64,000 bases of DNA. Source: Sphingopyxis sp. CCNWLW2. Its GTDB lineage: Bacteria > Pseudomonadota > Alphaproteobacteria > Sphingomonadales > Sphingomonadaceae. The stretch lies in the NCBI RefSeq assembly GCF_037095755.1, contig NZ_JBAWKJ010000003.1:186001-250000 (forward strand), in the 5' to 3' direction. Below are positions 54,980 through 62,771 of the stretch, piece by piece. The notes below the pieces were generated by a model that was given only the letters and a program-made list of their open reading frames with translations, did not search any database and was not told the DNA's origin. The first letter of the stretch is position 1; every line of letters starts with the position of its first letter. The position numbers and the translations under genes are program-made.

Positions 54980-55569
54980 CCCGCGACCCGCGCGTCGACG
55001 CCTATATCGCGAAGGCGCAGCCCTTTGCGCAACCGATCCTCAATCACCTTCGCGAACTGGTCCACAAATACGCCCCGGGCGCGGAAGAGACGCTGAAATG
55101 GGGCGTGCCGGCCTTCGTGCTGAAGGGGCAAAATCTGGCGGGCATGGCGGCGTTCAAGGGCCATGCGACCTTTGGCTTCTGGCGCGACGAGGAGGTCACC
55201 GGATCGCCGCGCGATACCGGCGCGATGGGCAGCATGGGACGGCTGGCATCGCTCGCCGATCTGCCCTCCGACACCGAGATGGCGGCGTTCATAGTCAAGG
55301 CGGCGGCGCTCTGCTCCGAGGCCAAGCCCAAACGCCCGGCGCCGAAACCCAAGGCGGCGCTGGACCTGCCAGCCGATCTCGGCGCGGCGCTGAAGGCCAA
55401 TGCCGCGGCCCAAGGCCATTGGGAAGCCTTCTCGCCCGGCAAGCGCCGCGATTATATCGAATGGGTGCTCGAAGCGAAGCGCGAGGAAACGCGCGTCAAG
55501 CGCATCGAAACGATCGTCGCGCAGGTCGCCGAGGGCAAGGACCGGAACTGGAAATACAAAGGGTGCTGA
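54967..55569 (+). CDS. YdeI/OmpD-associated-like protein with DUF1801 domain
   Basis: 200 residues from GTG 54967, which overlaps the ubiG end by 13 bases; no other start precedes the conserved region. The N-terminal DUF1801 domain reads VDAYIAKAQPFAQPILNHLR and ETLKWGVPAFVLKG, and the C-terminal part (about 130-200) has the YdeI-type FSPGKRRDYIEWVLEAKREETR motif with conserved basic residues. Function unknown; members are small cytoplasmic proteins. Coupled to ubiG by overlap. Hairpin-rich DNA follows. Confidence 0.82.
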   Translation: MAGLTRDPRVDAYIAKAQPFAQPILNHLRELVHKYAPGAEETLKWGVPAFVLKGQNLAGMAAFKGHATFGFWRDEEVTGSPRDTGAMGSMGRLASLADLPSDTEMAAFIVKAAALCSEAKPKRPAPKPKAALDLPADLGAALKANAAAQGHWEAFSPGKRRDYIEWVLEAKREETRVKRIETIVAQVAEGKDRNWKYKGC

Positions 55570-55603
55570 CTAGCGCGTCGCTCCCGCGAAGGAGTGAAGG
55601 GTC

Positions 55604-55647
55604 GGGTTGTCCCCCGGACAACCCTTGGACATGCGGGGCATGTCCAA
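55604..55647. repeat. Two adjacent perfect hairpins
   Basis: GGGTTGTCC/GGACAACCC (55604-55612 and 55616-55624, 3-base loop) is followed at once by TTGGACATG/CATGTCCAA (55625-55633 and 55639-55647, 5-base loop). Each stem is 9 bp and perfect. The region is non-coding, between convergent genes. Confidence 0.7.
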
Positions 55648-55688
55648 CCCTTAACTGGCCGCTATCGGTGCGGCGCAAGGCTGCAAGC

Positions 55689-55708
55689 GGCCCCTGCCTT
55701 CGCAGGGG
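55689..55708. terminator. Bidirectional terminator, repeated type
   Basis: GCCCCTGC (55689-55696) pairs with GCAGGGGC (55701-55708) around CTTC, 7 bases before the GST stop on the other strand. An almost identical hairpin (19 of 20 bases) lies at 57015-57034 downstream of gltB. Confidence 0.7.
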
Positions 55709-55714
55709 CGACGG

Positions 55715-56386
55715 TCAAAAGTCGACGTCTTCGTAGTATTTCGGCGGGCTGACGATTTCCATCCGCTCCGCCAGCAATGGCCGAAAACTCGGCCGCGATT
55801 TCAGCCCCGAATACCAGCCCTTGGTTTGTTCGTGCCCCGTCCAGTCGATCCCGCCGAGATAGTCGGCGACCGAGATATGCGCGGCGGCGGTCAGGTCGGC
55901 GAGGCTCATCGTCGCGCCGGCGAGCCAGGTGCGGTGGTCGATGAGGTAATCGACATAATCGAGATGGTTGTTCGCGGCCTTCATCGCCTCGCGCAGCGCG
56001 CCGCCGTCGGGCGGCTGGCGGTGGACGATGCGTTTTTGCATGCGTTCGAACAGCAAGGGGCCGGTGACTTCATAATAGAAATCATGGTCGAACCATGACG
56101 TCAGGCGGCGGATCTCGGCGCGGTTCGCAGCGGTGCCGTTGATCATCGCCTTGCCTTCGACGGTTTCCTCGAAATATTCGGCGATCGCCATGCTGTCCAT
56201 CAGCAGCTGGCCGCGCGCCTGATCGACCATCACGGGGGTTCGCCCCGCCGGGTTCAGATCGATGAACTCGTCGCGGCGCTCCCACGGCGATTCGCGCACC
56301 AACTCATAACCGACGCCCTTTTCGCCCAGCAAAAGGCGGACCTTGCGCGAGAAAGGACAGAGCGGGAATTGATAGAGTTGCCACAT
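55715..56386 (-). CDS. Glutathione S-transferase family protein
   Basis: 223 residues from ATG 56386. N-terminal thioredoxin-like domain with LYQFPLCPFSRKVRLLLGEKG (split here as positions 3-23; C-P-F-S resembles a CPxS active site of omega/beta-type GSTs) and the cis-proline NPAGRTPVMVD, then a helical C-terminal domain with WLAGATMSLADLTAAAHI. Substrate unknown; cytoplasmic. It is convergent with the YdeI-like gene and shares the terminator between them. Confidence 0.88.
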   Translation of the reverse strand: MWQLYQFPLCPFSRKVRLLLGEKGVGYELVRESPWERRDEFIDLNPAGRTPVMVDQARGQLLMDSMAIAEYFEETVEGKAMINGTAANRAEIRRLTSWFDHDFYYEVTGPLLFERMQKRIVHRQPPDGGALREAMKAANNHLDYVDYLIDHRTWLAGATMSLADLTAAAHISVADYLGGIDWTGHEQTKGWYSGLKSRPSFRPLLAERMEIVSPPKYYEDVDF

Positions 56387-56463
56387 GCCCCCGGCATAGC
56401 GGCAGCGGGGCGCCGCGCGCAACGGCTATGGCGCGCCGAGGCCCGGCGATTGTGGATTAAGCG

Positions 56464-56889
56464 TCAGCGGCGCGACGCTTCGCGCTCGCGTTCCCATTGC
56501 GCCGCAAAGTCACGCGCCATGTCCTTGAGCACGGGCGCATATGCCGCGAGAGCCGAGGCGGCGTGCCCCGCCATTCGCGTGCTCGCACGGACGTCGGCGC
56601 CCATGCGCTCGGCATATTCGGGGTCGCGGCCGGTCACTTCGCCGAGCGTGGCATCGGGCGGGATATAGGCGGCGTCGGATTCGGGATCGATCTGCGCCAC
56701 GGCTTTCGCGAGCGGCCCGATCTGCATTTGCATCAGCGCGCCGACCATCGCGGTGATGGTGTCGGCCATCCGATCCTGCGCCACGGGGTCGTTGAGCGTC
56801 GCGACGGCGCCTTGCATTTCATTCGCGGCGGCCGGAAGCGGCGCGGCGAGCGCGAGCAGGGGGAGGGCGATCAGGGCAAAACGGGTCAT
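56464..56889 (-). CDS. Hypothetical exported protein
   Basis: 141 residues from ATG 56889 with AAAGGATGG upstream; a longer frame to 57036 overlaps the gltB terminator and is rejected. Signal peptide ends near AAANEM. The rest is helical and acidic with repeated methionines (ITAMVGALMQMQIGPLAK) and an IDPESDAAYIPPDATLGEVTGRD stretch (split around position 70). No family recognised. It sits 154 bases downstream of gltB on the same strand, past a terminator, so it likely has its own promoter. Confidence 0.65.
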   Translation of the reverse strand: MTRFALIALPLLALAAPLPAAANEMQGAVATLNDPVAQDRMADTITAMVGALMQMQIGPLAKAVAQIDPESDAAYIPPDATLGEVTGRDPEYAERMGADVRASTRMAGHAASALAAYAPVLKDMARDFAAQWEREREASRR

Positions 56890-57010
56890 GGCTCCATCCT
56901 TTCGAAGGACGTCAGGTTCAGCAAAGCGGCGTTTATAGGGAAGCGACGCTTTCACTGGGCTGAACGGGTGCCGCGATGCGATAAGGCGCCTCGGGAACGC
57001 GGCAAAATAC

Positions 57011-57038
57011 CGTTGCCCCTGCCGTCGCAGGGGCAACG
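57011..57038 (-). terminator. Terminator after gltB
   Basis: A 12-bp perfect stem, CGTTGCCCCTGC (57011-57022) with GCAGGGGCAACG (57027-57038), loop CGTC. It begins 4 bases after the gltB stop on the minus strand and is followed there by GTATTTT. Confidence 0.8.
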
Positions 57039-57042
57039 TGCA

Positions 57043-60000
57043 TTACTCCGCCGCAACGACCTCGGCTTCGGCATCGCTCAGCGGATGCGCCAGCCTCGTC
57101 AGCATTTCCTTCGGGCAGACCTGCCAGAACTGGTCCCGCCAGCGGTCCCAGTCGGCGAGGACTTCGCTCGACCATTTGCTGCCGGTGGCCTTGGCGTGGT
57201 CTTCGACGAGTTCCTTCAGCACGCCTTCCCAATGCGCGCTGTCGAGCCGCTGCCACACGATCGATTCGGCGTTGGCGCGCCGTTCGAACTGGCCGTCGGT
57301 GTCGAGGATGAAGGCCATGCCGCCGGTCATGCCCGCGCCGAAGTTCGAGCCGACGGGGCCGAGGATCACCGCGGTGCCGCCGGTCATATATTCGCAGCCG
57401 TTCGCGCCGCAGCCTTCGACGACGACCTTGGCGCCCGAATTGCGGACCGCGAAGCGTTCGCCCGCCTGACCCGCCGCGAGCAGCGTGCCCGCGGTCGCGC
57501 CGTAAAGGACGGTGTTGCCGATGATGCTGTTATGCTGGCTGACGAGCGGGCTCGACACGGTGGGGCGCACGACGATGCGGCCGCCCGAGAGACCCTTGCC
57601 GACATAGTCGTTGGCGTCGCCGAATACCTCGAGCGTGATGCCCTGGCACAGGAAGGCGCCCAAGGACTGGCCCGCGGTGCCGCGCAGGCGCACCTGCACA
57701 TGATTGTCGGCGAGTCCCTTCATGCCGAAGCGTGCGGTGACCTCGGCCGACAGGCGGGTGCCGACGGCGCGGTGGGTGTTGCGGACGTTGTACGTCAGCT
57801 GCATGCGCTCGCCGCGCTCGAACAAGGGCTTGGCGTCGTTGAGGATCTGCGCGTCTAGGCTGTCGGGAACCGGGTTGCGGAAGCTCGGCCCCTGCGAACG
57901 GCGTTGATCGTCGGGTGCGTCGACCTTGGCGAGGATCGGGTTGAGATCGAGGTCGTCGAGATGCTCGGCGCCGCGGCTGACCTGACGCAGCAATTCGGTG
58001 CGGCCGATGACCTCGTCGAGGCTGCGGCAACCGAGCTTGGCGAGGATTTCGCGCACCTCCTCGGCGATGAAGGTCATCAGGTTGATGACCTTCTCCGGCG
58101 AGCCGGTGAACTTCTGGCGCAACTTCTCGTCCTGCGTGCAGACGCCGACGGGGCAGGTGTTCGAGTGGCACTGGCGCACCATGATGCAGCCCATCGCGAC
58201 GAGGCTCAAAGTCCCGATGCCATATTCTTCGGCGCCGAGGATCGCGGCGATCACGATGTCGCGCCCGGTCTTCAGCCCGCCGTCGGTGCGGAGGCGAATG
58301 CGGTGGCGAAGCCCGTTGAGTGTCAGCACCTGATTGACTTCGCTGAGGCCCATTTCCCACGGCGTACCGGCGTATTTGACGCTGGTTTGCGGGCTGGCAC
58401 CTGTGCCGCCGGTGTTGCCTGCGACGAGGATGACGTCGGCGTGCGCCTTCGCGACGCCCGCCGCGACGGTGCCGATGCCCGCCGAGCTCACGAGCTTGAC
58501 GCAGACGCGCGCCTTCGGGTTGATCTGCTTCAGGTCGTAGATGAGCTGCGCGAGATCCTCGATCGAATAGATATCGTGGTGCGGCGGCGGCGAGATCAAA
58601 GTCACGCCCGGGGTCGCGTGACGCAGGCGGGCGATGAACTCGGTGACCTTGAAGCCCGGAAGCTGGCCGCCTTCGCCGGGCTTGGCGCCCTGTGCGACCT
58701 TGATCTCGATCTCGTCGCACGCGCCGAGATATTCGGCGGTGACGCCGAAACGGCCGCTCGCGATCTGCTTGATGTTGCTGTTGGCGTTGTCGCCGTTGGC
58801 ATAGGGGCGATAGCGCTCACTCGCTTCGCCGCCTTCGCCCGACACCGCCTTGGCGCCGATGCGATTCATTGCGATTGCCAGCGTCTCATGCGCTTCCGGG
58901 GAAAGCGCGCCCAATGACATGCCGGGGGTGACGAAGCGCTTGCGGATCTCAGTGATCGCCTCGACGCTGTCGAGCGCGACGCCTTGCGCCGGATAGTTGA
59001 ACTCCATCAGATCGCGCAGATAGACGGGGGGCAGGTCGGCGACCCCGCGCGCGAATTGCAGATAGGTCGAATAGCTGTCGGTCGCGACCGCGGTTTGCAG
59101 CAAATGCATCAGCTGCGCCGAATAGGCGTGCGTCTCGCCGCCCGCGCGCTGGCGATAGAAGCCCCCGATCGGCAGCGTGGTGACGCGGCTGTCGAACGCC
59201 GCGCTATGCTTGTCGGTCGCGTTGATGAAGAGCGACTGATAGCCTTCGCCCGAGATCTTCGCCGGCATGCCGGGGAAGAGGTCGTTGACGAGCGCGCGCG
59301 ACAGGCCAACAGCTTCAAAGTTATAACCGCCGCGATAGGAGGAGATCACCGCGATCCCCATCTTGGCGAGGATCTTCAGCAGCCCGTCGTCGATCGCCTT
59401 GCGGAAACGCAGGCGGCAGTCGTCGAGCGAGAGCTCACCGAACAGCCCGCGCGCCTGACGGTCGGCGATCGCCGCTTCGGTCAGATAGGCGTGGACGGTC
59501 GTCGCGCCGACGCCGACGAGCACGGCGAAGGCGTGGGTGTCCAGAACCTCGGCCGAACGGACGTTGATCGAGGCGTAGCTGCGCAGTCCCTTGCGGACGA
59601 GATGCGTGTGGACGGCGGCGGCGGCGAGCACCATCGCCATGCCGACGCGGCCTTCGCCGATCGACTGGTCGCTGAGGAACAGTTCCGAGCGGCCCGCGCG
59701 CACGGCGTCTTCGGCCTCGCGGCGAACGCGTGCGATCGCTTCGCGCAGCGTCGACGCATCGCCGCCCGCGGCAAAGGTGCAGTCGATGTCGGCGACCGCA
59801 TCGCCGAAATAGGCGCGGAGGCGATCCCAGTCGTCGCCGACGAGCACGGGGCTGTCGATCACGAGGACGTGGTCGCTCTGCCCCTTTTCATCGAGGATAT
59901 TCGCAAGGTTCGCGAAGCGCGTCTTCAGGCTCATCACATGCCGTTCGCGCAAGCTGTCGATCGGCGGGTTGGTGACCTGGCTGAAATTCTGGCGGAAGAA

Positions 60001-61572
60001 TTGCGCGACGTGGCGCGGCTTGTCGGAGATGACCGCGAGCGGCGTGTCGTCGCCCATCGAGCCGATCGCTTCCTTCGCATCCTCGACCATTGGCGACAGG
60101 ATCAGCTCCATATCCTCCATGGTCAGCCCCGCGGCGACCTGACGGCGCAGCAGTTCGCTCCGGTCCCATTGCGGCAGCGACGCCTTACCGCCCTTGGGCA
60201 GGTCGGCCATCGTGCGGAAGCCCTTGACGCGCGAGCGATAATCCTGCGCGTCGGCGATCTTGTCCTTGATCGCGAGGTCTTCGTAGAGCGTGCCGTCGTC
60301 GAGATCGACCGCGATCATCTGGCCGGGGCCAAGGCGGCCCTTCTTGCGGATGCTCGCCTCGGGCAGCAGCACCATCCCGCTCTCGGAGCCGACGACGAGC
60401 AGATTGTCGGCGGTGAGCGTGTAGCGCAGCGGGCGGAGCGCGTTGCGGTCCATGCCCGCGACCGCCCAGCGGCCGTCGGTCATCGCGAGCGCGGCGGGGC
60501 CGTCCCACGGCTCCATCACACTGGCGAGGTACGAATACATCGCGCGGTGGTTGTCGGGGACGTCGCATTCGGTCGTCCACGCCTCGGGGACGAGGATCAG
60601 CTTCGCCGTCGGCGCGTCGCGGCCGGCGCGGCACAGCGCCTCGAACACCGCGTCGAGCGCGGCGGTGTCCGATGCGCCCGCCGGGATCACGGGCTTGATG
60701 TCTTCGCTATGCTCGCCGAACGCGAGGCTCGCCATCTTGATCTCGTGGCTCTTCATCCAGTTCTTGTTGCCACGGATCGTGTTGATCTCGCCGTTATGCG
60801 CGAGGCAGCGGAACGGCTGCGCGAGCCACCATTGCGGGAAGGTGTTCGTCGAATAGCGCTGATGGAAGATCGCGACGCGGCTCTCGAACAGCTTGTTCGT
60901 GAGGTCGGGGAAAAAGTCCGCAAGGCTCTCGGCGAGGAAAAGCCCTTTGTAGATGATCGAGCGCGCCGACAGGCTGCAGATATAGAAGTCGGCGATCTGC
61001 GCCGCGATCACCTTTTTCTCGATCCGGCGGCGGACGAGATAGAGCTGCTTTTCGAACTCGGCGATCGACTGTTCGTCGGGCAGAGGGCCCGCGATCATGA
61101 TCTGCTCGATCTCGGGGCGCGTGCGCTGCGCCTTGTCGCCGATCACCGACACGTCGACCGGAACCTGGCGCCAGCCATAGATGGTGAAGCCCGCGTCGAT
61201 GATCTCGGCCTCGACGATCGTGCGGCATTCCTCCTGCGCGCCCAGATCGGTGCGCGGCAGGAAGACCATGCCGACGGCGAGGCGGTTCGGGCGCACCTTG
61301 TGCCCCGACGCCGCGATCGCATCGTCGAAGAAACGGACGGGCAGGTCGACATGGATGCCCGCCCCATCCCCGGTCTTGCCGTCGGCATCGACCGCGCCGC
61401 GGTGCCAGACGGCACGCAGCGCTTCGATCGCCGCCTCGACGACGCGGCGCGACGGCTTGCCGTCGGTCGCCGCGACCATGCCGACGCCGCAGGCATCGGA
61501 TTCCATGTCGGGGCGATACATGCCTTCGGCTTCGAGCCGTGCGTGATCGGGGGTGGGGTAGTGGGTCATCAT
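57043..61572 (-). CDS. gltB: Glutamate synthase (NADPH) large subunit
   Basis: 1509 residues from ATG 61572 (or 61569). The mature N-terminal nucleophile of the class II amidotransferase is C28 (SDACGVGMVA) after a 27-residue propeptide. Then come the central domain, the FMN barrel with GGTGASPQTSVKYAG, and the [3Fe-4S] cysteines in CHSNTCPVGVC, followed by the beta-helix GXGXG domain. It makes two glutamates from glutamine and 2-oxoglutarate with GltD. Preceded by CAGGACGAAG. It is the last gene of gltD-DUF2059-gltB, 20 bases after the DUF2059 gene, and ends at a strong hairpin. Confidence 0.97.
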   Translation of the reverse strand: MMTHYPTPDHARLEAEGMYRPDMESDACGVGMVAATDGKPSRRVVEAAIEALRAVWHRGAVDADGKTGDGAGIHVDLPVRFFDDAIAASGHKVRPNRLAVGMVFLPRTDLGAQEECRTIVEAEIIDAGFTIYGWRQVPVDVSVIGDKAQRTRPEIEQIMIAGPLPDEQSIAEFEKQLYLVRRRIEKKVIAAQIADFYICSLSARSIIYKGLFLAESLADFFPDLTNKLFESRVAIFHQRYSTNTFPQWWLAQPFRCLAHNGEINTIRGNKNWMKSHEIKMASLAFGEHSEDIKPVIPAGASDTAALDAVFEALCRAGRDAPTAKLILVPEAWTTECDVPDNHRAMYSYLASVMEPWDGPAALAMTDGRWAVAGMDRNALRPLRYTLTADNLLVVGSESGMVLLPEASIRKKGRLGPGQMIAVDLDDGTLYEDLAIKDKIADAQDYRSRVKGFRTMADLPKGGKASLPQWDRSELLRRQVAAGLTMEDMELILSPMVEDAKEAIGSMGDDTPLAVISDKPRHVAQFFRQNFSQVTNPPIDSLRERHVMSLKTRFANLANILDEKGQSDHVLVIDSPVLVGDDWDRLRAYFGDAVADIDCTFAAGGDASTLREAIARVRREAEDAVRAGRSELFLSDQSIGEGRVGMAMVLAAAAVHTHLVRKGLRSYASINVRSAEVLDTHAFAVLVGVGATTVHAYLTEAAIADRQARGLFGELSLDDCRLRFRKAIDDGLLKILAKMGIAVISSYRGGYNFEAVGLSRALVNDLFPGMPAKISGEGYQSLFINATDKHSAAFDSRVTTLPIGGFYRQRAGGETHAYSAQLMHLLQTAVATDSYSTYLQFARGVADLPPVYLRDLMEFNYPAQGVALDSVEAITEIRKRFVTPGMSLGALSPEAHETLAIAMNRIGAKAVSGEGGEASERYRPYANGDNANSNIKQIASGRFGVTAEYLGACDEIEIKVAQGAKPGEGGQLPGFKVTEFIARLRHATPGVTLISPPPHHDIYSIEDLAQLIYDLKQINPKARVCVKLVSSAGIGTVAAGVAKAHADVILVAGNTGGTGASPQTSVKYAGTPWEMGLSEVNQVLTLNGLRHRIRLRTDGGLKTGRDIVIAAILGAEEYGIGTLSLVAMGCIMVRQCHSNTCPVGVCTQDEKLRQKFTGSPEKVINLMTFIAEEVREILAKLGCRSLDEVIGRTELLRQVSRGAEHLDDLDLNPILAKVDAPDDQRRSQGPSFRNPVPDSLDAQILNDAKPLFERGERMQLTYNVRNTHRAVGTRLSAEVTARFGMKGLADNHVQVRLRGTAGQSLGAFLCQGITLEVFGDANDYVGKGLSGGRIVVRPTVSSPLVSQHNSIIGNTVLYGATAGTLLAAGQAGERFAVRNSGAKVVVEGCGANGCEYMTGGTAVILGPVGSNFGAGMTGGMAFILDTDGQFERRANAESIVWQRLDSAHWEGVLKELVEDHAKATGSKWSSEVLADWDRWRDQFWQVCPKEMLTRLAHPLSDAEAEVVAAE

Positions 61573-61591
61573 CTTCGTCCTGACGGAGTGT

Positions 61592-62752
61592 TTAGTCGGG
61601 TAGCTTCTTGCGCGCGTTTTCGGCCGCTTCTTCGGCGGCCTGCTGCGCGGCGAGCGAGGCGTTTTCGTAAGCGAGCTCGAGGTCTTCGACGCGCTTGAGG
61701 TCGGCGGCCGACCAGTTGCTGCGGTCATAGGCGGGGTCGGCGACCGCGGCATCGGCCGCGTCCGCCGCCGCGGTCGCAGCATCGGCAGCCGCGTCGACCG
61801 CATAATCGTCGGCCGCCTCGACCGCGACCGCCTCGGTCGCTTCGGCGCTGTCGGTCTTCCACATGTCGCGCTGTTCTTTCAGCACTTTCACATCGACCTT
61901 CATCAGCTTGGCGAGCTTGCCGAGTTCTTTGTCGTCGAAGTCGGAGAGCTGCTTTTCCTTCGGCAGATCCTTGAAATCCTTCTCGAGCTCGGGCGCGCGG
62001 TCGATGAATTTGGTGATCAGCGGCGGCACCGCCTTGATCACCGCCAGCATCACTTCGGGGTCGGCCTGCAACGCCATCCATTCGCTCGCATAGATATTGC
62101 CGGTCGGCGTCGCGAGGAAGGTGTTGAGGTCGGTAAGCTGCGCGCCGGTGAATTTGCGCGCATAGGCCTTGGCGAGCCCGCTCCGCATCGGCGGTTCCAT
62201 GTCGGCGAGCGCTTCGCTGATCAGCGGCTTGATCACCTTGGTGATCTGGTCCTCGCGCTCCTTGCGGTGCGGGTCGAACATGTCGGCGACCTTGCCCTTG
62301 GTCGCCTCGTCGAGCTTGGCGATCTGTTCGCTTTCGACGCCGGTCTGGATCGAGAGCATCAGGTCCGACTGGCCGCCCAGCTCGCCCATGATCGTCTTGA
62401 ACATCTTGCCGTAGAGATTGTCGACCATCTTCTCGACGCTGCCGTTCGGGATCAGCGCGGCGGTGGTCTGCTGCGCGAGCGTCAGGCGTGCGGGATCGAT
62501 CGGCGGCAGGCTGCTCGTGTCGAACATTTTTTCGACGAGCGCGATCGCTTCGTCCATTTCTTTCTGCATCTTGGCCTTTGCCGCTTCGGCAGAGGCTTCG
62601 CTGTCGAAAGGAGCGGCGGCTTCGTCTTCGGTTGCGGGCGCCGCCACGGTTTCGGCGACCGGCGCTTCCTTCTGCGCGGCATGGGCGGGCGCGCCGAGCG
62701 GCAGCATCGCGGCGGCACCGGCAAGCAGGATCGATTGGAACGACGGCATCAT
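61592..62752 (-). CDS. DUF2059-type exported protein within the glutamate synthase operon
   Basis: 386 residues with a signal peptide ending near PAHAAQ. An alanine/glutamate-rich N-terminal part precedes a helical DUF2059 region (KAYARKFTGAQLTDLNTFLATPTG near 210-233). The C-terminal 100 residues are extremely alanine- and aspartate-rich (VDAAADAATAAADAADAA), ending in a coiled-coil-like helix. Function unknown. It lies between gltD (20 bases before it) and gltB (20 bases after), so it is co-transcribed with glutamate synthase. GGAAGGAAATAT precedes the ATG. Confidence 0.8.
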   Translation of the reverse strand: MMPSFQSILLAGAAAMLPLGAPAHAAQKEAPVAETVAAPATEDEAAAPFDSEASAEAAKAKMQKEMDEAIALVEKMFDTSSLPPIDPARLTLAQQTTAALIPNGSVEKMVDNLYGKMFKTIMGELGGQSDLMLSIQTGVESEQIAKLDEATKGKVADMFDPHRKEREDQITKVIKPLISEALADMEPPMRSGLAKAYARKFTGAQLTDLNTFLATPTGNIYASEWMALQADPEVMLAVIKAVPPLITKFIDRAPELEKDFKDLPKEKQLSDFDDKELGKLAKLMKVDVKVLKEQRDMWKTDSAEATEAVAVEAADDYAVDAAADAATAAADAADAAVADPAYDRSNWSAADLKRVEDLELAYENASLAAQQAAEEAAENARKKLPD

Positions 62753-62771
62753 ATATTTCCTTCCCTGTTGG

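Noticed and set aside
58984..61698. 904-codon open frame antisense to gltB
   Set aside because: High-GC codon bias in gltB leaves the opposite strand open. The translation is rich in R, D, H and V with no motifs, and gltB on the other strand is unmistakable.
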